Shown here piece after piece: positions 1 through 6,416 of a DNA stretch of 13,233 bases. The translations under genes and the position numbers were made by a program. The stretch's first letter is position 1, and each line of letters begins with the position of its first letter. The notes beneath the pieces were generated by a model, which was given only the letters and a program-made list of their open reading frames with translations, did no database searches and was not told the DNA's origin. The DNA is from CAYZNE01 sp964461035 (GTDB lineage Archaea; Nanobdellota; Nanobdellia; Woesearchaeales; CAYZNE01), in contig CAYWRI010000028.1 of NCBI GenBank assembly GCA_964461035.1, positions 1 to 13,233 on the forward strand, read 5' to 3'.

Positions 1-1046
1 ACATTATATTTACTATTTTTAGTAAATATTTCAAATTCTGCAGTATCAAAATCATCACTTTCTAAATTACCAATATAAACATTAGTTTTACCAAGTATTT
101 TATATAATTCTGGTTGTTCTACTATTTCAACTTCAAGATAATTTAGATTTGCATTTCCCCTATTAGCAATGCTAAAAACAACAGTTCCTTTTTGATTTTC
201 TTTGTAAATTGTTTTATCTTCAAGAGCCACACTATACTCTGGTTCTTCGTAAACTTTCAAACCAATTATATAACTCTTTGAATAAGATACACCATCATTA
301 TCTAAATATGAAACTGTGACAGGAATTTTTTCAATCTGAATTGGCGCATTTGTTGAAGCAATCAAATTAAAAATAAATTCTTTTTCTTCATTAGGCATTA
401 TTGAATCAATTACCTGTTCATTAGCAGAACCTAATGGTGCAAAGTAATATGTTTTTGTGGTTGTATCTTCTAAATCAATAGCAACTTTAACATCTCTCAT
501 TTCTGAAGAAGTTAATGATTTTACTTTCAAATTTAATTGTATTTCTTGACCTGGAGCAACTTTTTCTGGAAGTGTACTAACTGAAACAAGCTCTATAACA
601 GGATCAAGAGTATTAACAGTTATAGTAAAACTATCTTCTATTTGTACTGTATTCCAATCATCATTTGTAATTTTTAATGTTATTTCATTATCTCCAGAAG
701 GTGCATCATTAGCAACTTTAATTCTATATTTAATTATTTTTGCATCATTATCTTTTTGTTGACCACCTAAAGAACCAACATCTCTTATTGCATCACCATC
801 CACAATACTGAATAATTCTGATTCAACAAATTCTATTTTTACATCCGCAGCTTGTTCCCTACCAAGATTTTCTATTTTAAATCTAACATCAACTATGTCA
901 CCTGGTTCAACAGGATCAGGTAATTGATTTACAAAACTAACATCGAGACTTGCTGCAACCGGTGCTGTTTCTGCATTTACATTTACAGACAAGAAAATAC
1001 TCAATATTAAAACGGATAAAATTATAATTCCATATGTTTTTTTCAT
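1..1046 (-). CDS. Secreted COG1361/S-layer-like protein (3' end outside window)
   Basis: The frame is open from an ATG at 1046 down to base 1, giving 348 residues without a stop; the C-terminus lies outside. Residues 1-25 form a signal peptide (MKK, then a hydrophobic run, ending NVNA before ETAPVA). The rest is made of all-beta, CARDB/NEW3-like domains of about 100 residues: roughly 33-133, 137-240 and 260 onward, with repeated features such as VEPGD / VAPGQE at strand starts and ENLG / ANRG turns. No cysteines are seen. The ATG overlaps the TGA of the ABC ATPase (ATGA), and a perfect GAGGTG ribosome binding site lies at 1059-1054, seven bases before the start. Archaeal MacB-like transporters often carry such an extracellular protein between ATPase and permease, so a role as the exported component or substrate-handling partner is inferred; the permease would be expected to the left of base 1. 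Confidence 0.85.
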   Translation of the reverse strand, partial: MKKTYGIIILSVLILSIFLSVNVNAETAPVAASLDVSFVNQLPDPVEPGDIVDVRFKIENLGREQAADVKIEFVESELFSIVDGDAIRDVGSLGGQQKDNDAKIIKYRIKVANDAPSGDNEITLKITNDDWNTVQIEDSFTITVNTLDPVIELVSVSTLPEKVAPGQEIQLNLKVKSLTSSEMRDVKVAIDLEDTTTKTYYFAPLGSANEQVIDSIMPNEEKEFIFNLIASTNAPIQIEKIPVTVSYLDNDGVSYSKSYIIGLKVYEEPEYSVALEDKTIYKENQKGTVVFSIANRGNANLNYLEVEIVEQPELYKILGKTNVYIGNLESDDFDTAEFEIFTKNSKYN

Positions 1047-1843
1047 TTTTTTACACCTCGAACTTTTGAATTTAATTTAGAATAATTCTTACTTTTTGTT
1101 TCTTCTAACACTAATTTATTTCGCATCTCTGTTCTAACTTTATGTCCTTTTTTGTATTCTTCAACTTTGATTACTCCACCATCCTTAAGATAGATTACCC
1201 TGTCAGCATATGTTGCTAATTCCGGATTATGAGTTACCATTATAATTGTTTTACCTTGCTTATGTAATTTATCTAGAAATTCTAAGACTTTAACTCCTGT
1301 TTTTGTATCAAGATTTCCTGTTGGCTCATCAGCAAGTATTACTTCGGGATCATTTGATAAAGATCTGGCTATTGCAACTCGTTGTTGTTGTCCTCCAGAT
1401 AATTCGGTTGGTTTATGATTCATTCTTTCTGAGAGTTCTACAAGTTGAAGTAGCTCTTTTGCTTTTTTAAATCTTTCAGGATATTCTAATCCTTGAAAAG
1501 TCATTGGGAGCATAACATTTTCTAATGCAGTCATTGTTTGTATTAAATTAAATTTTTGAAAAATAAAACCTATTTTTTTACCTCTTATTTGAGCAAGCTC
1601 TGATTCGTCAAGAGTTGCAATATTTTTCTTATCCAAATATATTTCGCCTTTTGTTGGAATATCCAAACAACCCACCATGTTTACTGCAGTGCTCTTTCCA
1701 GAACCGGATGGACCCATAATAGAAATAAATTCGCCTTCATAAATTTCCATATTAACATCTTTTAGAGCATTAACTGTTGAATCTCCAACATGATATGTTT
1801 TCCAAACATTTTTTAGTTTTATTATTGGTTTTTTGTCAGCCAT
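1043..1843 (-). CDS. ABC transporter ATP-binding protein, MacB/LolD type
   Basis: A 266-residue nucleotide-binding subunit. Visible motifs: Walker A GPSGSGKST (residues 44-52), Q-loop Gln96, signature LSGGQQQR (148-155), Walker B ending in ILADE (169-173), D-loop NLD (177-179) and H-loop His205. The GCLD..T.G segment after Walker A and the LADEPTGNLD block are typical of the MacB/LolD/FtsE-like group, which powers export or mechanotransmission rather than solute uptake. About 35 residues after the ATPase core form a basic, Lys-rich tail that is longer than usual. The stop overlaps the start of a secreted COG1361 protein, so the two are translated together; no permease is in the window. A TATA-like box lies 53-62 bases upstream. 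The family is certain, the substrate unknown. Confidence 0.95.
   Translation of the reverse strand: MADKKPIIKLKNVWKTYHVGDSTVNALKDVNMEIYEGEFISIMGPSGSGKSTAVNMVGCLDIPTKGEIYLDKKNIATLDESELAQIRGKKIGFIFQKFNLIQTMTALENVMLPMTFQGLEYPERFKKAKELLQLVELSERMNHKPTELSGGQQQRVAIARSLSNDPEVILADEPTGNLDTKTGVKVLEFLDKLHKQGKTIIMVTHNPELATYADRVIYLKDGGVIKVEEYKKGHKVRTEMRNKLVLEETKSKNYSKLNSKVRGVKK
1054..1059 (-). promoter_or_regulatory. Strong Shine-Dalgarno site for the secreted protein
   Basis: GAGGTG (minus strand) lies seven bases before the ATG at 1046 and inside the last codons of the ABC ATPase. It fixes the start of the partial gene and shows that this organism uses anti-SD pairing for internal operon genes, in contrast to the leaderless-looking first genes elsewhere in the window. 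Confidence 0.8.
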
Positions 1844-1895
1844 ATTTATCTTTCCATCATTTCTAAATCAATAAGTTAGGTAATCATCTAAATCA

Positions 1896-1905
1896 TTTAT
1901 ATAAG
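1896..1905 (-). promoter_or_regulatory. TATA box of the ABC operon
   Basis: CTTATATAAA on the minus strand sits 53-62 bases before the ABC ATPase start at 1843. With the usual archaeal spacing transcription would begin near 1872, giving a leader of about 30 bases with a weak GGA before the ATG. The separate promoter suggests that the ABC operon is independent of the regulator operon at 1947-2578. Confidence 0.55.
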
Positions 1906-1946
1906 TTACGAATAATTTAGTTGATAATATAATCTTTAAGTAACTT

Positions 1947-2384
1947 TTAATACATTCTTAGCACAATTTTGTAAAGTACTATGTGTATTATTAATAGTCC
2001 ACATATAAGGTAACTCATAAATAAATAGTAAGGTATTGTTATTGGTTTTATACCATCAATAATCATTATTATGAATGCAAATAAAATTATTGAAACAAAA
2101 GTCCATCTTGCAGATTCTGATGCTATTTTTTTCATTCTTTCATCAATTTTTCTTTTTTTCTTAAAACCTATTGCCATGAAACTTACTGCAATCATTAAAA
2201 CACCAATATATATCAGCCATCTACCAACAGAGTTAAATCCTAAAAAATCTGTTCTTCCAATATTCAAAATCGTAAAAATAACTCCAGTAATAACTACTAA
2301 GACTGAAAAACTCAATTTATATATGAGTATTTTTGTATAATCTTTAATCATATTATCGCCTTTCACATATCTAATATTATTCAT
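1947..2384 (-). CDS. DUF2178-like four-helix membrane protein
   Basis: 145 residues with four hydrophobic segments at about 21-41, 56-74, 93-110 and 119-138. Between helices 2 and 3 is a charged loop KKKRKIDERMKKIASE (75-90), the DER..KIA pattern that marks DUF2178-like archaeal membrane proteins. Such proteins are often paired with a small Xre regulator, as here. The start at 2384 overlaps the repressor's TGA (ATGA); an internal Met12 (2351) preceded by AAAGGCGAT is a possible second start. The function of the family is unknown. Tight coupling to the regulator suggests that the membrane protein modulates or is the target of the repressor, but that is inference. Confidence 0.85.
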   Translation of the reverse strand: MNNIRYVKGDNMIKDYTKILIYKLSFSVLVVITGVIFTILNIGRTDFLGFNSVGRWLIYIGVLMIAVSFMAIGFKKKRKIDERMKKIASESARWTFVSIILFAFIIMIIDGIKPITIPYYLFMSYLICGLLIIHIVLYKIVLRMY

Positions 2385-2578
2385 ATTTGAAATAAGTTCT
2401 CAACTTTACATTTGAATATTTTTGAGAGTTTTAATGCCAATTCTAATGAAGGAACACATTTTCCTTTTTCTATTGAAATTATTGTTTGTCTTGTGACTTC
2501 TGCTTTTTCTGCAAGAGCTTCCTGACTTAAACTATGTTGTTCTCTGAATTCTTTGAGTTTGTTTTTTGATAAAGTCAT
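2381..2578 (-). CDS. Small Xre/Cro-type repressor
   Basis: 65 residues forming a single helix-turn-helix domain of the YozG/Xre group: LSQEALAEKAEVTRQTIISI is the HTH, followed by EKGKCVPSLELALKLSKIF and the usual ending VENLFQ. There is no sensor domain. A GGAG ribosome binding site (2589-2586) precedes the ATG by seven bases. It is the first gene of a two-gene unit with the DUF2178-like membrane protein, overlapping it by four bases. Two near-identical palindromic repeats cover its promoter, so it most likely represses its own operon. Confidence 0.93.
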   Translation of the reverse strand: MTLSKNKLKEFREQHSLSQEALAEKAEVTRQTIISIEKGKCVPSLELALKLSKIFKCKVENLFQI

Positions 2579-2594
2579 GTAAAGTCTCCTTAAC

Positions 2595-2649
2595 GTAAAG
2601 TTTACTATTCTTAAAGTGTGCTTTACTTATAAAGTTTATTATTTTTAAG
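2595..2649 (-). promoter_or_regulatory. Repeated palindromic operator over the TATA box of the repressor gene
   Basis: Plus-strand GTAAAGTTTAC (2595-2605) and ATAAAGTTTAT (2629-2639) are palindromes around a central G, 34 bp apart, and the homology extends downstream (17 of 20 positions from 2596 and 2630). The second copy overlaps the minus-strand TATA-like CTTTATAAG (2626-2634). The first lies between that box and the repressor start. This placement would block TBP or polymerase, as expected for negative autoregulation by the Xre protein. Confidence 0.6.
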
Positions 2650-2743
2650 TATTCTAAGAATAAACTCTTTGCAAATATGTCCAAATATTATTTTCATTAA
2701 CATAATAATAAGTATTTTCAGAATAGAATCTTTTTCTATATTG

Positions 2744-2845
2744 CAGCGCGCTGTTGGTTACTGTGTAACCAAATTTTAATCGTGAAATACAATAATTTTG
2801 TGTTTACACACAAAATGTATTTCACTTAGTTTACTCCAATGCAGC
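2744..2845. other. Cluster of inverted repeats in a gene-free gap
   Basis: Three perfect inverted repeats lie in about 80 bases. CAGCGCGCTG (2744-2753) is a 10-bp palindrome, unusually GC-rich here. Next to it is TTGGTTAC-TGT-GTAACCAA (2754-2772). Then GTGAAATAC (2782-2790), bulge AATA, ATTTTGTGT (2795-2803), loop TTAC, ACACAAAAT (2808-2816) and GTATTTCAC (2817-2825) form one hairpin with 18 pairs. In addition GCTGTTGG (2750-2757) can pair with CCAATGCAGC (2836-2845) with a two-base bulge. No convincing protein frame crosses it. It may be a structured RNA, a compound operator or a small non-autonomous mobile element; the sequence alone does not decide. Confidence 0.6.
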
Positions 2846-2884
2846 ATTTTTAATAATTCTGAAAAAACTAATAATACCTTAAAA

Positions 2885-2893
2885 TTTTTAAAT
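2885..2893 (+). promoter_or_regulatory. TATA-like box of the membrane winged-helix gene
   Basis: TTTTTAAAT is centred about 26 bases before the ATG at 2915, so the mRNA would start at or next to the start codon. No ribosome binding site precedes that ATG, which fits a leaderless transcript. Confidence 0.5.
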
Positions 2894-2914
2894 GAGTATT
2901 GCATTCACACCATT

Positions 2915-3439
2915 ATGAAAACAAAACAGAGAAGTCAATTTTTTAAGTTATGGTTGATAATTGGAATAATTGCGGGTTTGGCAGTCACAATATTCTTCAT
3001 AATAAGTTATCTTGATAAAAACGTGTTTTGTGACTTTGATTGTTCTCATAAAAACAAAGTTATTCTCTCCCTTTTATTCTCAGCACTTGCAGGGCTTTTT
3101 GCAGGAAGTCTGACTTATTATTTTATGTCTGAAAAAAAAGAAAGAGAAATAAATCAAATAAGTCATGATTTTCATAGAGATATGAAATCTGCATTAAAGT
3201 TTTTAGAACCAGATTATAGAAAAGTGATTCAAATACTGATTAAGAATAAAGGTTCTATGTTTCAATCTAAGTTGTCTTCTGAATCTGGGCTGTCAAGAGT
3301 CTCAATATCAAGAATGTTATCTGTTCTAGAAAAAAAAGAAATTGTTCATAAAAAACAATCAGGTATGACTAATGAAATATTCTTAAGTAATGATCTGAAA
3401 GAAATATTTTGTGATTTAGATATTGATAAAAAGAATTGA
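2915..3439 (+). CDS. Membrane-anchored winged-helix regulator, COG2512-like
   Basis: 174 residues from the ATG at 2915. A longer frame from a TTG at 2798 would run through a hairpin and add an unlikely N-terminus. Two transmembrane helices (about 10-32 and 48-70) flank a short loop with Cys39 and Cys43 (CDFDC). A charged linker (72-95) leads to a winged helix (about 96-160): LEPDYRKVIQILI, then QSKLSSESGLSRVSISRML, then LEKKEIVHKKQSGMTNEIFL, the order seen in archaeal COG2512 proteins. With the DNA-binding domain in the cytosol, the cysteine loop lies outside and may form a disulfide or bind a ligand; that is inference. It lies in its own transcription unit between the Xre operon and the iron-sulfur operon. 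Confidence 0.88.
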   Translation: MKTKQRSQFFKLWLIIGIIAGLAVTIFFIISYLDKNVFCDFDCSHKNKVILSLLFSALAGLFAGSLTYYFMSEKKEREINQISHDFHRDMKSALKFLEPDYRKVIQILIKNKGSMFQSKLSSESGLSRVSISRMLSVLEKKEIVHKKQSGMTNEIFLSNDLKEIFCDLDIDKKN

Positions 3440-3510
3440 ATTATTGACATTCTAAATTAAAATGACATAATTTTAAAATAAACTGAAAGAATGAACTGAA
3501 AAAAATCACA

Positions 3511-3536
3511 AAATATATAAATTAACTATAGTTAAT
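3511..3536 (+). promoter_or_regulatory. TATA box and 16-bp palindromic operator of the iron-sulfur operon
   Basis: AAATATATAA (3511-3520) is a good TATA box. It is followed at once by ATTAACTATAGTTAAT (3521-3536), a perfect 16-bp palindrome that ends eight bases before the ATG at 3545. Transcription would start near 3540, so the mRNA is almost leaderless. A dimer on the palindrome would sit between TBP and the start site, a standard repressor position, most likely bound by the HTH protein encoded just downstream. Confidence 0.7.
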
Positions 3537-3544
3537 GTTTTTCT

Positions 3545-3895
3545 ATGTTAACACCTCAAGAGATTGAAGTATGGTATATATTGCCTGCCATAAGACGGGA
3601 ACTTGCTTTAAAACTTAAAGCTACAGATATGAATCAAAAACAAATTGCAGAAATTATGGATATTACTCCTGCTGCAATTTCTCAATATATCCATAATAAA
3701 AGAGCTCATAAATTATGTGTGAATATTAACAAAGAAATAATCTCTAATGCAACAAAGGACATAATTAAAAATCCTAATAATTATGCTAAAATAATACAAG
3801 ACATACTTAAAAAAATTGCAAATAAAACAACTATTTGTAAAGTTCATAAGAGTGTTGAAAAAGTCACACATTGTTGTGGTTTATGTGAAAAATAA
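3545..3895 (+). CDS. HTH regulator with Cys/His tail (COG2522-like), probable iron-sulfur operon regulator
   Basis: 116 residues. The N-terminus TPQEIEVWYILPAIRRELA is characteristic of the archaeal COG2522 regulators. The HTH covers about 28-52 (NQKQIAEIMDITPAAISQYI, then HNKRAH). A helical linker leads to a tail with Cys98, His101, His109, Cys110, Cys111 and Cys114, enough to bind a metal or an Fe-S cluster. It is the first gene of the operon, 16 bases before iscS, and is preceded by a perfect palindrome at its promoter. By analogy with bacterial IscR or SufR it may sense cluster status and repress the operon; this role is inferred from the context and the cysteines, not shown. It has no sequence likeness to IscR. 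Confidence 0.85.
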   Translation: MLTPQEIEVWYILPAIRRELALKLKATDMNQKQIAEIMDITPAAISQYIHNKRAHKLCVNINKEIISNATKDIIKNPNNYAKIIQDILKKIANKTTICKVHKSVEKVTHCCGLCEK

Positions 3896-3911
3896 GTAGG
3901 AATGAATAAAA

Positions 3912-5075
3912 ATGAATAAAATAATATATTTAGATAATGCGGCAACAACAAAACCATTAGATGAAGTTATTGATATTATGCAAGAAACTCAAAAAACATC
4001 TTATGGTAATGCATCAAGTTTACACGAATTAGGCATACAAGCAGAAATATTGTTAGAGAATTCAAAAAAAATGATTGCTTCTGCAATAAACGCAAATGAA
4101 AATGAAATAATTTTCACAAGTGGTGGAACTGAATCAAATAATCTTGCAATACTTGGTGCAATAAAGAATAAAAAAGGAAGAATTATAACAACTAAAGTAG
4201 AACATCCAAGTATTCTTGATCTGTTTAAAAGTTTAGAAAAAGAGTACGATGTTGTTTTTATTGATGTTGATCAGGAAGGAATAATTAATCTTAAACAACT
4301 AGAAGATAATATCACAAACGATACATTAATTGTATCAGTATTGCATGCAAATAATGAAATAGGAACTATTCAAAATATTAAAGAAATATCAGAAGTCATA
4401 AAAAATAAAAATCCAAATACAATACTCCATGTTGATGCATGTCAATCATTTACAAAAATAGATATTGATATTAAAGATATGAATATTGATCTTCTTACTT
4501 TAAATGGACATAAGATTCATGGGCCTAAGGGTATTGGAGCATTATACGTAAGAAAAGGCATTAAATTACTTCCAATTATGCTGGGTGGACATCAAGAAGA
4601 AAATTTAAGACCTGGAACAGAAAATATTCCTGCAATCATAGGATTTGCTAAGGCTGTTGAAATTGCAATGACTGAAAAAGAAAAGATAATGGCACACATT
4701 AGAAAATTGCAGAAAAAATTAATAGATGAATGTTTAAAAATATCTGATACAAAATTAAATGGTCCTACAGATTATAATAAAAAAATCTGTAACGTTGCAA
4801 ATATAACATTCAAATTTATTGAAGGTGAAGCATTATTAATGTTATTGAATGAAAAGGGAATTTGTGTTTCTACAGGGTCAGCTTGTTCTTCTAAAGATTT
4901 AAAAGCAAGTCATGTTATTCTTGCTTTGGGAAAACCAATTCTTGAAGCACATGGAACAATCAGATTTTCATTAAGTAAGTTTACAACAGAAGAAGATATT
5001 ATGTACACTATTGAAAAACTCAAAGAAGCTGTTAATATATTAAGAAAAATAAGTCATCTGAAGAGGATTGAATAA
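3912..5075 (+). CDS. iscS: Cysteine desulfurase, NifS/IscS family
   Basis: 387 residues, the usual family length. It takes sulfur from cysteine with pyridoxal phosphate and passes it as a persulfide to the scaffold. Visible: N-terminal YLDNAATT, SGGTESNN (70-77), cofactor-stacking His98 (VEHPS), Asp175 and Gln178 (HVDACQ), Schiff-base Lys201 in NGHKIHGPKG, RPGTEN (233-238) and catalytic Cys325 in STGSACSS. The mobile loop is of the long group I (IscS/NifS) form rather than SufS. The start at 3912 follows a weak AGGA; an ATG ten bases earlier runs into a stop after five codons. It is the second gene of the operon, directly followed by iscU. Confidence 0.97.
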   Translation: MNKIIYLDNAATTKPLDEVIDIMQETQKTSYGNASSLHELGIQAEILLENSKKMIASAINANENEIIFTSGGTESNNLAILGAIKNKKGRIITTKVEHPSILDLFKSLEKEYDVVFIDVDQEGIINLKQLEDNITNDTLIVSVLHANNEIGTIQNIKEISEVIKNKNPNTILHVDACQSFTKIDIDIKDMNIDLLTLNGHKIHGPKGIGALYVRKGIKLLPIMLGGHQEENLRPGTENIPAIIGFAKAVEIAMTEKEKIMAHIRKLQKKLIDECLKISDTKLNGPTDYNKKICNVANITFKFIEGEALLMLLNEKGICVSTGSACSSKDLKASHVILALGKPILEAHGTIRFSLSKFTTEEDIMYTIEKLKEAVNILRKISHLKRIE

Positions 5076-5076
5076 A

Positions 5077-5460
5077 ATGGCATTGAGATATTCTGAAAAA
5101 GTAATGGATCATTTTTTGCATCCTAGAAACATAGGAGAAATTGAAAATCCTGATGTTGAAGTTGTAGAAGGTAATGTTTCTTGTGGTGATCAAATACAAT
5201 TACAAATAAAAGTAAATCCTGAATCAAAAAAAATAGAAGACATAAAATTTAAATCATTTGGTTGTGCTTCCAATATAGCAACTGCATCAGCAGTTACAGA
5301 ACTTGCTAAAAATAAAACAATTGATGAAGCGGATAAAATAACTTGGAAAGAAGTGGCAGATAATTTAGGGGGTCTTCCAACAATTAAAATTCATTGTTCT
5401 GTTTTAGCTGTTGAAACATTAAAAAAAGCAATCAAAGAATACCAAAAAGGTGAAAAATGA
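5077..5460 (+). CDS. iscU: Iron-sulfur cluster scaffold, IscU/NifU N-terminal type
   Basis: 127 residues from the ATG at 5077, one base after the iscS stop and ten bases behind a GAGG site (5063-5066); a TTG start at 5069 inside iscS is unlikely. All cluster ligands are present: Cys36 and Asp38 (SCGD), Cys63 (FGCAS), His106 and Cys107 (HCSV). The protein has only the scaffold domain, without the NifU ferredoxin or thioredoxin-like parts. The interaction motif usually read LPPVK in IscU is here LPTIK (100-104), so the partner chaperone contact may differ. It builds [2Fe-2S]/[4Fe-4S] clusters with IscS. The stop overlaps the next start by ATGA. Confidence 0.96.
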   Translation: MALRYSEKVMDHFLHPRNIGEIENPDVEVVEGNVSCGDQIQLQIKVNPESKKIEDIKFKSFGCASNIATASAVTELAKNKTIDEADKITWKEVADNLGGLPTIKIHCSVLAVETLKKAIKEYQKGEK

Positions 5461-6416
5461 AAAAAACAGTTTTTGAAATTGAGACTCTTCCTGAAAAATT
5501 ATTAAAAAAAGAATTAAAATTTAAAGATATAAATTTTGTTAATGGGACTTTAAATGCAAAAAATGCAAAAAAGTATTCTGAAACAGAAATAATTATTTGC
5601 AGAATTGAGAGTAAAATTGATAAGATTGTTCTAGATAAGATGAAAAACCTGAAACTCATTCAACTTATGAGTACGGGTTTTAACAATATTGATATTGAAG
5701 AATGTAAAAAAAGAAATATTAAAGTTTGTAATATTCCCGCTTATTCAAGTGAAGGAGTTGCAGAACATTCATTAGCTTTGTTATTTGCTTTAAGTCGAAA
5801 AATAATTAAGTGTAATAAAGCACTTAAAAACTGTAAAGTTAATATGCCTGAGTTAATCGGTTTTGAACTTAGGAATAAAACTATTGGAATTCTTGGAACT
5901 GGAAGAATAGGATTACATATGGCAAAACTTTCTAAGGGCATTGGAATGAAAGTTTTAGCATATGATATTTATAAAAATAAAACTGAAGCAAAAAACATAG
6001 GTTTTCAATATGTAGGATTAGATAAATTATATTCTAAAAGCAATATAATAAGCCTTCATCTTCCACTAAATAATAAAACAAAACATCTTATTAATAGGCA
6101 ATCTATTAAAAAACTCAAAGATAATGTTGTTCTAATAAATACTGCAAGAGGAGAACTTGTTGAAACAACCGCTTTGCTTAACGCACTTGATTCAGGAAAA
6201 ATAATGTGTGCAGGTCTCGATGTTTTAGAAGATGACCATAATATGTGCAAAAATAAAAAGTTTGAAACAAAAAAAGTAATAATGCATTCAAAAGTTATAG
6301 CTACTCCTCATACAGCATTTAACACTGAAGAATCAGTAAAAGTTCTTTTGAAAGAAACAGCAGAAAACATAAAAAGAGCGGGAAAAAATAAAGAATTAAA
6401 ATATCTCTTAACTTAA
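5457..6416 (+). CDS. D-isomer-specific 2-hydroxyacid dehydrogenase
   Basis: 319 residues. An NAD(H)-dependent oxidoreductase of the D-lactate/phosphoglycerate dehydrogenase family: substrate loop MSTGFNNID (71-79), family block AEHSLALLFALSR (102-114), Rossmann GTGRIG (147-152) with Asp170 as the NAD-type acid, INTARGELV with catalytic Arg231, and TPHTAFNT with catalytic His285. At the position of the catalytic glutamate, 29 residues after Arg231 in family spacing, there is Asp260 (GLDVLEDD), so the His-acid pair seems to use aspartate. The substrate cannot be told. It starts in the last codon of iscU (ATGA), so it is translated with the iron-sulfur genes; a link to pyruvate, lactate or serine metabolism is only inference. 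Confidence 0.93.
   Translation: MKKTVFEIETLPEKLLKKELKFKDINFVNGTLNAKNAKKYSETEIIICRIESKIDKIVLDKMKNLKLIQLMSTGFNNIDIEECKKRNIKVCNIPAYSSEGVAEHSLALLFALSRKIIKCNKALKNCKVNMPELIGFELRNKTIGILGTGRIGLHMAKLSKGIGMKVLAYDIYKNKTEAKNIGFQYVGLDKLYSKSNIISLHLPLNNKTKHLINRQSIKKLKDNVVLINTARGELVETTALLNALDSGKIMCAGLDVLEDDHNMCKNKKFETKKVIMHSKVIATPHTAFNTEESVKVLLKETAENIKRAGKNKELKYLLT

Noticed and set aside
2798..2914. Longer N-terminus for the membrane winged-helix protein from a TTG at 2798
   Set aside because: It lies inside the large hairpin, has no promoter or ribosome site, gives a Cys-rich N-terminus not fitting the family, and the ATG at 2915 is placed right after a TATA-like box.
5069..5076. TTG start for iscU inside iscS
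   Set aside because: The ATG at 5077 has a GAGG site at proper spacing and gives the standard IscU N-terminus (RYSEKVMDHFLHPRN).
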